From the NCBI GenBank assembly GCA_037349105.1, contig JAYJMM010000116.1, forward strand, positions 1-64,000: DNA of 64,000 bases, given 5' to 3'. The notes under the pieces were generated by a model. The model saw only the letters and a program-made list of their open reading frames with translations, did not search any database and was not told the DNA's origin. Origin of the DNA: Limnomonas spitsbergensis (lineage: Eukaryota; Chlorophyta; Chlorophyceae; Chlamydomonadales). Positions 29,079 to 42,094 of this stretch are shown one piece after another. Numbering within the stretch: the stretch's first letter is position 1; each line of letters opens with the position of its first letter. The position numbers and the translations under genes were made by a program.

Positions 29079-32000
29079 GGCATTGGCATCGGAATGGTAA
29101 TCGGGGTCGGCATTGGCATCTGGGTCGGCATCTGCATCGGAGCATCGGAGCATCGGGGCATCGTGGCATCGGGGCATGGGGGCATCGGGGTATCTGGGCA
29201 TCTGGGCATCTGGGCATCTGGGCATCTGGGCATCGGCATCGGCATCGGCATCGGCATCGGCATCGGCATCGGCATCGGCATCGGCATCGGCATCGGCATC
29301 GGCATCGGCATCGGCATCATTATCGGCATCGGCATCGGCATCGGCATGGCAATCGGGGTCGGAATCTGCATCGGAGCATCGGAGTATTGGGGCATCGGGG
29401 AATCGGGGAATGGGGGAATCGGGGCATCAAGGCATCGGGGCATTGGGGCATCGGGGTATCAGGGCATCAGGGCATTGGGGCATCGGGGCATCGGGGCATT
29501 GGGGCATCGGGGCATGGGGGCATGGGGGCATCGGAGCTCGGGGCATCGGGGCATCGGGGCATCGGGGCATCAGGGCATCAGGGCATGGGGGCATGGGGGC
29601 ATGGGTTCATGAGGGCATCAAGGCATCGGGGTATCGGGGCATCGGGGCATCGGGGCATTGGGGCATCAGGACATCGAGGCATCGGCATCGGCATCGGCAT
29701 CGACATCGGGGTCGGTATCGGTGCATCAGCATCTGCATAGTCATCGTCATCGTCATCGGCATGGGCATTGGGGTGGGCATCTGGGCATCTGGGCATGGGA
29801 GCATCTGGGCATCTTGGTATCTGGGCATATGGGCATCTGGGCATCGGGGCATCTGGGCATCTGGGCATCTGGGCATCGGGGCATCTGGGCATCTGGGCAT
29901 CTGGGCATCTGGGCATCTGGGCATCTGGGCATCTGGGCATCTGGGCATCGGGGCATCTGGGCATCTGGGCATCTGGGCATCTGGGCATCTGGTCATCTGG
30001 TCATCTGGTCATCTGGGCATCTGGGCATATGGGCATCTGGGCATCTGGGCATCTGGGCATCTGGGAATCTGGGCATCGGCATCGGCATCGGCATTGGCAT
30101 CGGCATCGGCACCGGCATCGGCATCGGCATCGGCATCGGCATTGGCATCGGAATGGTAATCGGGGTCGGCATTGGCATCTGGGTCGGCATCTGCATCGGA
30201 GCATCGGAGCATCGGGGCATCGTGGCATCGGGGCATGGGGGCATCGGGGTATCTGGGCATCTGGGCATCTGGGCATCTGGGCATCTGGGCATCGGCATCG
30301 GCATCGGCATCGGCATCGGCATCGGCATCGGCATCGGCATCGGCATCGGCATCGGCATCGGCATCGGCATCATTATCGGCATCGGCATCGGCATCGGCAT
30401 GGCAATCGGGGTCGGAATCTGCATCGGAGCATCGGAGTATTGGGGCATCGGGGCATCGGGGAATGGGGGAATCGGGGCATCAAGGCATCGGGGCATTGGG
30501 GCATCGGGGTATCAGGGCATCAGGGCATTGGGGCATCGGGGCATCGGGGCATTGGGGCATCTGGGTATCAGGGCATCAGGGCATCGGGGCATCGGGGCAT
30601 CGGGGCATCGGGGCATCGGGGCATCGGGGCATCGGGGCTTCGGGGCATCGGGGCATCGGGGCATCGGGGCATCGGGGCATCAGGGCATCGGGGCATCGGG
30701 GCATCGGGGCATCGTGGCATCAGGGCATCGAAGGATCGGGGCATCGGGGCATCGGGGCATCGGGGCATCGGGGCATCGGGGCACCGGGGCATCGGGGCAT
30801 CGGGGCATCTGGGCATCTGGGCATCTGGGCATCTGGGCATCTGGGCATCTGGGCATCTGGGCATCTGGGCATCTGGGCATCTGGGCATCTGGGCATCTGG
30901 TCATCTGGTCATCTGGTCATCTGGTCATCTGGTCATCTGGGCATCTGGGCATCTGGGCATCTGGGCATCTGGGCATCTGGGAATCTGGGCATCGGCATCG
31001 GCATCGGCATTGGCATCGGCATCGGCACCGGCATAGGCATCGGCATCGGCATCGGCATTGGCATCGGAATGGTAATCGGGGTCGGCATTGGCATCTGGGT
31101 CGGCATCTGCATCGGAGCATCGGAGCATCGGGGCATCGTGGCATCGGGGCATGGGGGCATCGGGGTATCTGGGCATCTGGGCATCTGGGCATCTGGGCAT
31201 CTGGGCATCGGCATCGGCATCGGCATCGGCATCGGCATCGGCATCGGCATCGGCATCGGCATCGGCATCGGCATCGGCATCGGCATCGGCATCGGCATCG
31301 GCATCGGCATCGGCATCATTATCGGCATCGGCATCGGCATCGGCATGGCAATCGGGGTCGGAATCTGCATCGGAGCATCGGAGTATTGGGGCATCGGGGC
31401 ATCGGGGAATGGGGGAATCGGGGCATCAAGGCATCGGGGCATTGGGGCATCGGGGTATCAGGGCATCAGGGCATTGGGGCATCGGGGCATCGGGGCATTG
31501 GGGCATCGGGGCATGGGGGCATGGGGGCATCGGAGCTCGGGGCATCGGGGCATCGGGGCATCGGGGCATCAGGGCATCAGGGCATGGGGGCATGGGGGCA
31601 TGGGTTCATGAGGGCATCAAGGCATCGGGGTATCGGGGCATCGGGGCATCGGGGCATTGGGGCATCAGGACATCGAGGCATCGGCATCGGCATCGGCATC
31701 GACATCGGGGTCGGTATCGGTGCATCAGCATCTGCATAGTCATCGTCATCGTCATCAGCATGGGCATTGGGGTGGGCATCTGGGCATCTGGGCATGGGAG
31801 CATCTGGGCATCTTGGTATCTGGGCATATGGGCATCTGGGCATCGGGGCATCTGGGCATCTGGGCATCTGGGCATCGGGGCATCTGGGCATCTGGGCATC
31901 TGGGCATCTGGGCATCTGGGCATCTGGGCATCTGGGCATCTGGGCATCTGGGCATCTGGGCATCTGGGCATCTGGGCATCTGGGCATCGGCATCGGCATC

Positions 32001-34500
32001 GGCATTGGCATCGGCATCGGCACCGGCATCGGCATCGGCATCGGCATCGGCATTGGCATTGGAATGGTAATCGGGGTCGGCATTGGCATCTGGGTCGGCA
32101 TCTGCATCGGAGCATCAGAGCATCGGGGCATCGTGGCATCGGGGCATGGGGGCATCGGGGTATCTGGGCATCTGGGCATCTGGGCATCTGGGCATCTGGG
32201 CATCTGGGCATCGGCATCGGCATCGGCATCGGCATCGGCATCGGCATCGGCATCGGCATCGGCATCGGCATCGGCATCGGCATCGGCATCGGCATCGGCA
32301 TCGGCATCGGCATCGGCATCGGCATCGGCATCATTATCGGCATCGGCATCGGCATCGGCATGGCAATCGGGGTCGGAATCTGCATCGGAGCATCGGAGTA
32401 TTGGGGCATCGGGGCATCGGGGAATGGGGGAATCGGGGCATCAAGGCATCGGGGCATTGGGGCATCGGGGTATCAGGGCATCAGGGCATTGGGGCATCGG
32501 GGCATCGGGGCATTGGGGCATCTGGATATCAGGGCATCAGGGCATCGGGGCATCGGGGCATCGGGGCATCGGGGCATTGGGGCATCGGGCATCGGGGCTT
32601 CGGGGCATCGGGGCATCGGGGCATCGGGGCATCGGGGCATCAGGGCATCGGGGCATCGGGGCATCGGGGCATCGTGGCATCAGGGCATCGGGGGATCGGG
32701 GCATCGGGGCATCGGGGCATCGGGGCATCGGGGCATCGGGACATCGGGGCATCGGGGCATCGGGGCATCTGGGCATCTGGGCATCTGGGCATCTGGGCAT
32801 CTGGGCATCTGGGCATCTGGGCATCGGGGCATCTGGGCATCTGGGCATCTGGGCATCTGGGCATCTGGTCATCTGGTCATCTGGTCATCTGGGCATCTGG
32901 GCATATGGGCATCTGGGCATCTGGGCATCTGGGCATCTGGGAATCTGGGCATCGGCATCGGCATCGGCATTGGCATCGGCATCGGCACCGGCATCGGCAT
33001 CGGCATCGGCATCGGCATTGGCATCGGAATGGTAATCGGGGTCGGCATTGGCATCTGGGTCGGCATCTGCATCGGAGCATCGGAGCATCGGGGCATCGTG
33101 GCATCGGGGCATGGGGGCATCGGGGTATCTGGGCATCTGGGCATCTGGGCATCTGGGCATCTGGGCATCTGGGCATCTGGGCATCAACATCGGCATCGGC
33201 ATCGGCATCGGCATCGGCATCGGCATCGGCATCGGCATCGGCATCGGCATCGGCATCGGCATCGGCATCGGCATCGGCATCATTATCGGCATCGGCATCG
33301 GCATCGGCATGGCAATCGGGGTCGGAATCTGCATCGGAGCATCGGAGTATTGGGGCATCGGGGCATCGGGGAATGGGGGAATCGGGGCATCAAGGCATCG
33401 GGGCATTGGGGCATCGGGGTATCAGGGCATCAGGGCATTGGGGCATCGGGGCATCGGGGCATTGGGGCATCTGGGTATCAGGGCATCAGGGCATCGGGGC
33501 ATCGGGGCATCGTGGCATCGGGGCATCGGGGCATCGGGGCATCGGGGCTTCGGGGCATCGGGGCATCGGGGCATCGGGGCATCGGGGCATCAGGGCATCG
33601 GGGCATCGGGGCATCGGGGCATCGTGGCATCAGGGCATCGAAGGATCGGGGCATCGGGGCATCGGGGCATCGGGGCATCGGGGCATCGGGGCACCGGGGC
33701 ATCGGGGCATCTGGGCATCTGGGCATCTGGGCATCTGGGCATCTGGGCATCTGGGCATCTGGGCATCTGGGCATCTGGGCATCTGGGCATCTGGGCATCT
33801 GGGCATCTGGTCATCTGGTCATCTGGTCATCTGGGCATCTGGGCATCTGGTCATCTGGGCATCTGGGCATCTGGGCATCTGGGCATCTGGGCATCTGGGA
33901 TTCTGGGCATCGGCATCGGCATCGGCATTGGCATCGGCATCGGCACCGGCATAGGCATCGGCATCGGCATCGGCATTGGCATCGGAATGGTAATCGGGGT
34001 CGGCATTGGCATCTGGGTCGGCATCTGCATCGGAGCATCGGAGCATCGGGGCATCGTGGCATCGGGGCATGGGGGCATCGGGGTATCTGGGCATCTGGGC
34101 ATCTGGGCATCTGGGCATCTGGGCATCGGCATCGGCATCGGCATCGGCATCGGCATCGGCATCGGCATCGGCATCGGCATCGGCATCGGCATCGGCATCG
34201 GCATCGGCATCGGCATCGGCATCGGCATCGGCATCGGCATCATTATCGGCATCGGCATCGGCATCGGCATGGCAATCGGGGTCGGAATCTGCATCGGAGC
34301 ATCGGAGTATTGGGGCATCGGGGAATCGGGGAATGGGGGAATCGGGGCATCAAGGCATCGGGGCATTGGGGCATCGGGGTATCAGGGCATCAGGGCATTG
34401 GGGCATCGGGGCATCGGGGCATTGGGGCATCGGGGCATGGGGGCATGGGGGCATCGGAGCTCGGGGCATCGGGGCATCGGGGCATCGGGGCATCAGGGCA

Positions 34501-36277
34501 TCAGGGCATGGGGGCATGGGGGCATGGGTTCATGAGGGCATCAAGGCATCGGGGTATCGGGGCATCGGGGCATCGGGGCATTGGGGCATCAGGACATCGA
34601 GGCATCGGCATCGGCATCGGCATCGACATCGGGGTCGGTATCGGTGCATCAGCATCTGCATAGTCATCGTCATCGTCATCAGCATGGGCATTGGGGTGGG
34701 CATCTGGGCATCTGGGCATGGGAGCATCTGGGCATCTTGGTATCTGGGCATATGGGCATCTGGGCATCGGGGCATCTGGGCATCTGGGCATCTGGGCATC
34801 TGGGCATCTGGGCATCTGGGCATCTGGGCATCTGGGCATCTGGGCATCTGGGCATCTGGGCATCTGGGCATCTGGGCATCGGCATCGGCATCGGCATTGG
34901 CATCGGCATCGGCACCGGCATCGGCATCGGCATCGGCATTGGCATCGGAATGGTAATCGGGGTCGACATTGGCATCTGGGTCGGCATCTGCATCAGAGCA
35001 TCGGAGCATCGGGGCATCGTGGAATCGGGGCATGGGGGCATCGGGGTATCTGGGCATCTGGGCATCTGGGCATCTGGGCATCTGGGCATCGGCATCGGCA
35101 TCGGCATCGGCATCGGCATCATTATCGGCATCGGCATCGGCATCGGCATGGCAATCGGGGTCGGAATCTGCATCGGAGCATCGGAGCATTGGGGCATCGG
35201 GGCATCGGGGAATGGGGGAATCCGGGCATCAAGGCATCCGGGCATTGGGGCATCGGGGCATCAGGGCATCAGGGCGTTGGGGCATCGGGGCATCGGGGCA
35301 TTGGGGCATCGGGGCATGGGGGCATCGGAGCCCGGGGCATCGGGGCATCGGGGCATCGGGGCATCAGGGCATCAGGGCATGGGGGCATGGGGGCATGGGT
35401 TCATGAGGGCATCAAGGCATCGGGGTATCGGGGCATCGGGGCATCGGGGCATTGGGGCATCAGGACATCGAGGCATCGGCATCGGCATCGGCATCGACAT
35501 CGGGGTCGGTATCGGTGCATCAGCATCTGCATAGTCATCGTCATCGTCATCAGCATGGGCATTGGGGTGGGCATCTGGGCATCTGGGCATGGGAGCATCT
35601 GGGCATCTTGGTATCTGGGCATATGGGCATCTGGGCATCGGGGCATCTGGGCATCTGGGCATCTGGGCATCTGGGCATCTGGGCATCTGGGCATCTGGGC
35701 ATCTGGGCATCTGGGCATCTGGGCATCTGGGCATCTGGGCATCTGGGCATCGGCATCGGCATCGGCATTGGCATCGGCATCGGCACCGGCATCGGCATCG
35801 GCATCGGCATTGGCATCGGAATGGTAATCGGGGTCGACATTGGCATCTGGGTCGGCATCTGCATCAGAGCATCGGAGCATCGGGGCATCGTGGAATCGGG
35901 GCATGGGGGCATCGGGGTATCTGGGCATCTGGGCATCTGGGCATCTGGGCATCTGGGCATCGGCATCGGCATCGGCATCGGCATCGGCATCATTATCGGC
36001 ATCGGCATCGGCATCGGCATGGCAATCGGGGTCGGAATCTGCATCGGAGCATCGGAGCATTGGGGCATCGGGGCATCGGGGAATGGGGGAATCCGGGCAT
36101 CAAGGCATCCGGGCATTGGGGCATCGGGGCATCAGGGCATCAGGGCGTTGGGGCATCGGGGCATCGGGGCATTGGGGCATCGGGGCATGGGGGCATCGGA
36201 GCCCGGGGCATCGGGGCATCGGGGCATCGGGGCATCAGGGCATCAGGGCATGGGGGCATGGGGGCATGGGTTCATGA
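34501..36277. repeat. Tandem pair of 871-bp satellite units
   Basis: Sequence from 34501 to 35406 recurs at 35372 to 36277 with an offset of exactly 871 bp; the translated frames inside the two copies are identical. Each copy carries the variant GAGCCCGGGG instead of GAGCTCGGGG, a private mark of this pair. Such identity next to more diverged units points to a recent unequal exchange or slippage of one whole unit. Confidence 0.85.
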
Positions 36278-37085
36278 GGGCATCAAGGCATCGGGGTATC
36301 GGGGCATCGGGGCATCGGGGCATTGGGGCATCAGGACATCGAGGCATCGGGGCATCGGGGCATCAGGGCATGGGGGTATCGGGGCATCGGGGCATCGGGG
36401 CATCGGCATCGGCATCGGCATCGGCATCGGGGTCGGTATCGGTGCATCAGCATCTGCATAGTCATCGTCATCGTCATCGGCATGGGCATTGGGGTGGGCA
36501 TCTGGGCATCTGGGCATGGGAGCATCTGGGCATCTTGGTATCTGGGCATTTGGGCATCTGGGCATCGGGGCATCTGGGCATCTGGGCATCTGGGCATCGG
36601 GGCATCGGGGCATCTGGGCATCTGGGCATCTGGGCATCTGGGCATCTGGGCATCTGGGCATCTGGGCATCTGGGCATCTGGGCATCTGGGCATCTGGGCA
36701 TCTGGGCATCTGGGCATCGGCATCGGCATCGGCATCGGCATCGGCATCGGCATCGGCATCGGCATCGGCAACGGCATCGGCATCGGCATCGGCATCGGCA
36801 TCAGCGTCGGCATCGGTATCGGCATCATTATCAGGATCGGCATTGGCATCGGCATGGCAATCGGGGTCGGCATCTGCATCGGAGCATCGGAGCATCGGGG
36901 CATCGGGGCATCGGGGAATGGGGTAATCGGGGCATCAAGGCATTAGGGCATTGGGGCATCGGGGCATCAGGGCATCAGGGCATTGGGGCATCGGGGCATT
37001 GGGGCATGGTGGCATGGGGGCATGGTGGCATGAGGGCATCCGAGCACGGGGCATCGGGGCATCGGGGCATCGGGGCATCAGGGCA

Positions 37086-39443
37086 TCAGGGCATGGGGGC
37101 ATGGGGGCATGGGTTCATGAGGGCATCAAGGCATCGGGGTATCGGGGCATCGGGGCATCGGGGCATTGGGGCATCGGGACATCGAGGCATCGGGGCATCA
37201 GGGCATGGGGGTATCGGGGCATCGGGGCATCGGGGCATCGGCATCGGCATCGGCATCGGCATCGGGGTCGGTATCGGTGCATCAGCATCTGCATAGTCAT
37301 CGTCATCGTCATCGGCATGGGCATTGGGGTGGGCATCTGGGCATCTGGGCATGGGAGCATCTGGGCATCTTGGTATCTGGGCATCTGGGCATCTGGGCAT
37401 CTGGGCATCTGGGCATCTGGGCATCTGGGCATCTGGGCATCTGGGCATCTGGGCATCTGGGCATCTGGGCATCTGGGCATCTGGGCATCTGGGCATCTGG
37501 GCATCTGGGCATCTGGGCATCTGGGCATCTGGGCATCTGGGCATCTGGGCATCTGGGCATCGGCATCGGCATCGGCATCGGCATCGGCATCGGCATCGGC
37601 ATCGGCATCGGCATCGGCATCGGCAACGGCATCGGCATCGGCATCGGTATCGGCATCAGCGTCGGCATCGGTATCGGCATCATTATCAGGATCGGCATTG
37701 GCATCGGCATGGCAATCGGGGTCGGCATCTGCATCGGAGCATCGGAGCATCGGGGCATCGGGGCATCGGGGAATGGGGTAATCGGGGCATCAAGGCATTA
37801 GGGCATTGGGGCATCGGGGCATCAGGGCATCAGGGCATTGGGGCATCGGGGCATTGGGGCATGGTGGCATGGGGGCATGGGGGCATGAGGGCATCCGAGC
37901 ACGGGGCATCGGGGCATCGGGGCATCGGGGCATCAGGGCATCAGGGCATGGGGGCATGGGGGCATGGGTTCATGAGGGCATCAAGGCATCGGGGTATCGG
38001 GGCATCGGGGCATCGGGGCATTGGGGCATCGGGACATCGAGGCATCGGGGCATCGGGGCATCAGGGCATGGGGGTATCGGGGCATCGGGGCATCGGGGCA
38101 TCGGCATCGGCATCGGCATCGGCATCGGGGTCGGTATCGGTGCATCAGCATCTGCATAGTCATCGTCATCGTCATCGGCATGGGCATTGGGGTGGGCATC
38201 TGGGCATCTGGGCATGGGAGCATCTGGGCATCTTGGTATCTGGGCATCTGGGCATCTGGGCATCGGGGCATCTGGGCATCTGGGCATCTGGGCATCTGGG
38301 CATCTGGGCATCTGGGCATCTGGGCATCTGGGCATCTGGGCATCTGGGCATCTGGGCATCGGCATCGGCATCGGCATCGGCATCGGCATCGGCATCGGCA
38401 TCGGCATCGGCAACGGCATCGGCATCGGCATCGGCATCGGCATCAGCGTCGGCATCGGTATCGGCATCATTATCAGGATCGGCATTGGCATCGGCATGGC
38501 AATCGGGGTCGGCATCTGCATCGGAGCATCGGAGCATCGGGGCATCGGGGCATCGGGGAATGGGGTAATCGGGGCATCAAGGCATTAGGGCATTGGGGCA
38601 TCGGGGCATCAGGGCATCAGGGCATTGGGGCATCGGGGCATTGGGGCATGGTGGCATGGGGGCATGGGGGCATGAGGGCATCCGAGCACGGGGCATCGGG
38701 GCATCGGGGCATCGGGGCATCAGGGCATCAGGGCATGGGGGCATGGGGGCATGGGTTCATGAGGGCATCAAGGCATCGGGGTATCGGGGCATCGGGGCAT
38801 CGGGGCATTGGGGCATCGGGACATCGAGGCATCGGGGCATCAGGGCATGGGGGTATCGGGGCATCGGGGCATCGGGGCATCGGCATCGGCATCGGCATCG
38901 GCATCGGGGTCGGTATCGGTGCATCAGCATCTGCATAGTCATCGTCATCGTCATCGGCATGGGCATTGGGGTGGGCATCTGGGCATCTGGGCATGGGAGC
39001 ATCTGGGCATCTTGGTATCTGGGCATCTGGGCATCTGGGCATCTGGGCATCTGGGCATCTGGGCATCTGGGCATCTGGGCATCTGGGCATCTGGGCATCT
39101 GGGCATCTGGGCATCTGGGCATCTGGGCATCTGGGCATCTGGGCATCTGGGCATCTGGGCATCTGGGCATCTGGGCATCTGGGCATCTGGGCATCTGGGC
39201 ATCGGCATCGGCATCGGCATCGGCATCGGCATCGGCATCGGCATCGGCATCGGCATCGGCATCGGCAACGGCATCGGCATCGGCATCGGTATCGGCATCA
39301 GCGTCGGCATCGGTATCGGCATCATTATCAGGATCGGCATTGGCATCGGCATGGCAATCGGGGTCGGCATCTGCATCGGAGCATCGGAGCATCGGGGCAT
39401 CGGGGCATCGGGGAATGGGGTAATCGGGGCATCAAGGCATTAG
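37086..39443. repeat. 1,642-bp dimeric higher-order repeat
   Basis: Segments beginning at 37086, 37115 and 37166 recur at 38728, 38757 and 38808, an offset of 1,642 bp, with identical translations over at least 636 bp. Each 1,642-bp unit contains two shorter units (about 0.8 kb) that differ in the length of their TGGGCATC block. The second copy has one G missing near 39491 (GGGCATT for GGGGCATT). This region also uses AGCACGGGG and CATTATCAGGATCGG variants, so it is a distinct subfamily of the array. Confidence 0.8.
37378..37561. repeat. (TGGGCATC)23 octamer block
   Basis: Twenty-three perfect TGGGCATC octamers in the satellite. The plus strand has a GGG run every 8 bases, which fits a three-tetrad G-quadruplex consensus with 5-nt loops. 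Confidence 0.9.
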
Positions 39444-39881
39444 GGCATTGGGGCATCGGGGCATCAGGGCATCAGGGCATTGGGGCATCGGGCATTGGGG
39501 CATGGTGGCATGGGGGCATGGGGGCATGAGGGCATCCGAGCACGGGGCATCGGGGCATCGGGGCATCGGGGCATCAGGGCATCAGGGCATGGGGGCATGG
39601 GGGCATGGGTTCATGAGGGCATCAAGGCATCGGGGTATCGGGGCATCGGGGCATCGGGGCATTGGGGCATCGGGACATCGAGGCATCGGGGCATCGGGGC
39701 ATCAGGGCATGGGGGTATCGGGGCATCGGGGCATCGGGGCATCGGCATCGGCATCGGCATCGGCATCGGGGTCGGTATCGGTGCATCAGCATCTGCATAG
39801 TCATCGTCATCGTCATCGGCATGGGCATTGGGGTGGGCATCTGGGCATCTGGGCATGGGAGCATCTGGGCATCTTGGTATC

Positions 39882-40081
39882 TGGGCATCTGGGCATCTGG
39901 GCATCTGGGCATCTGGGCATCTGGGCATCTGGGCATCTGGGCATCTGGGCATCTGGGCATCTGGGCATCTGGGCATCTGGGCATCTGGGCATCTGGGCAT
40001 CTGGGCATCTGGGCATCTGGGCATCTGGGCATCTGGGCATCTGGGCATCTGGGCATCTGGGCATCTGGGCATCTGGGCATC
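39882..40081. repeat. (TGGGCATC)25 octamer block
   Basis: Twenty-five perfect octamers of TGGGCATC, among the longest pure octamer blocks of this type in the window. It sits between the CTTGGTATC marker and a short hexamer block, the usual place for this module. The plus strand is G-rich and the minus strand C-rich throughout. Confidence 0.92.
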
Positions 40082-40428
40082 GGCATCAGCATCGGCATCG
40101 GCATCGGCATCGGCATCGGCAACGGCATCGGCATCGGCATCGGCATCGGCATCGGCATCAGCGTCGGCATCGGCATCGGCATCATTATCAGCATCGGCAT
40201 TGGCATCGGCATGGCAATCGGGGTCGGCATCTGCATCGGAGCATCGGAGCATCGGGGCATCGGGGCATCGGGGAATGGGGTAATCGGGGCATCAAGGCAT
40301 CAGGGCATTGGGGCATCGGGGCATCAGGGCATCAGGGCATTGGGGCATCGGGGCATTGGGGCATGGTGGCATGGGGGCATGGGGGCATGGGGGCATCGGA
40401 GCTCGGGGCATCGGGGCATGGGGGCATC

Positions 40429-40596
40429 TGGGCATCTGGGCATCTGGGCATCTGGGCATCTGGGCATCTGGGCATCTGGGCATCTGGGCATCTGGGCATC
40501 TGGGCATCTGGGCATCTGGGCATCTGGGCATCTGGGCATCTGGGCATCTGGGCATCTGGGCATCTGGGCATCTGGGCATCTGGGCATCTGGGCATC
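40429..40596. repeat. (TGGGCATC)21 octamer block
   Basis: Twenty-one perfect TGGGCATC octamers following a GAGCTCGGGG marker. They replace the longer GGGTTCATG module that follows that marker in most other units. Confidence 0.9.
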
Positions 40597-41098
40597 GGCA
40601 TCGGCATTGGCATTGGCATCGGCATCGGCACCGGCATCGGCATCGGCATCGGCATCGGCATCGGCATCGGCATTGGCATCGGAATGGTAATCGGGGTCGG
40701 CATTGGCATCTGGGTCGGCATCTGCATCGGAGCATCGGAGCATCGGGGCATCGTGGCATCGGGGCATTGGGGCATCGGGACATCGGGGCATCTGGGCATC
40801 GGGGCATCAGGGCATGGGGGTATCGGGGCATCGGGGCATCGGGGCATCGGCATCGGCATCGGCATCGGCATCGGGGTCGGTATCAGTGCTTCAGCATCGG
40901 CATCGCCATCGTCATCGTCATCGGCATGGGCATTGGAGTGGGCATCTGGGCTTCGGGGCATGGGAGCATCTGGGCATCTGGGTATCTGGGCATCTGGGCA
41001 TCTGGGCATCTGGGCATCTGGGCATCTGGGCATCTGGGCATCTGGGCATCTGGGCATCTGGGCATCTGGGCATCTGGGCATCTGGGCATTGGGGCATT

Positions 41099-41258
41099 GG
41101 GGCATCGGGGCATCGGGGCATCGGGGCATCGGGGCATCGGGGCATCGGGGCATCGGGGCATCGGGGCATCGGGGCATCGGGGCATCGGGGCATCGGGGCA
41201 TCGGGGCATCGGGGCATCGGGGCATCGGGGCATCGGGGCATCGGGGCATCGGGGCATC
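41099..41258 (+). repeat. (GGGGCATC)20 block, strong G-quadruplex motif
   Basis: Twenty perfect GGGGCATC octamers give twenty G4 runs, each separated by CATC. This meets the strict four-tetrad G-quadruplex pattern (G4 N4 repeated) many times over on the plus strand. Shorter blocks of the same octamer occur in most higher-order units. The folding potential follows from the motif; whether it forms in the cell is inference. Confidence 0.9.
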
Positions 41259-41560
41259 TGGGCATCTGGGCATCTGGGCATCTGGGCATCTGGGCATCTG
41301 GGCATCTGGGCATCTGGGCATCTGGGCATCTGGGCATCTGGGCATCTGGGCATCGGCATCGGCATCGGCATTGGCATCGGCATCGGCACCGGCATCAGCA
41401 TCGGCATCGGCATCGGCATTGGCATCGGAATGGTAATCGGGGTCGGCATTGGCATCTGCATCGGAGCATCGGAGCATCGGGGCATCGTGGCATGGGGGCA
41501 TGGGGGCATCGGGGTATCTGGGCCTCTGGGCATCTAGGCATCTGGGCATCTGGGCATCTG

Positions 41561-42094
41561 GGCATCGGCATCGGCATCGGCATCGGCATCGGCATCGGCA
41601 TCGGCATCGGCATCGGCATCGGCATCGGCATCGGCATCGGCATCGGCATCGGCATCGGCATCGGCATCGGCATCGGCATCGGCATCGGCATCGGCATCGG
41701 CATCGGCATCGGCATCGGCATCGGCATCGGCATCGGCATCGGCATCGGCATCGGCATCGGCATCGGCATCGGCATCGGCATCGGCATCGGCATCGGCATC
41801 GGCATCGGCATCGGCATCGGCATCGGCATCGGCATCGGCATCGGCATCGGCATCGGCATCGGCATCGGCATCGGCATCGGCATCGGCATCGGCATCGGCA
41901 TCGGCATCGGCATCGGCATCGGCATCGGCATCGGCATCGGCATCGGCATCGAAATCGGCATCGGCATCGGCATCGGCATCGGCATCGGCATCGGCATCGG
42001 CATCGGCATCGGCATCGGCATCGGCATCGGCATCGGCATCGGCATCGGCATCGGCATCGGCATCGGCATCGGCATCGGCATCGGCATCGGCATC
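41561..42094. repeat. (GGCATC)89 tract with one variant unit
   Basis: A 534-bp hexamer run of 89 units, perfect except for one GAAATC unit at 41951-41956. It occupies the hexamer module before a GGCATGGCAATCGGGG anchor; the CATTATC marker usually found here is absent, as at the right end of the 4.5-kb tract. Confidence 0.95.

Noticed and set aside
22091..29740. 2,549-aa plus-strand open frame, mostly Gly-Ile and His-Arg repeats
   Set aside because: The repeat has no stop codon in any frame, so openness is no evidence. All six frames are open over the pure tracts and there is no unique domain.
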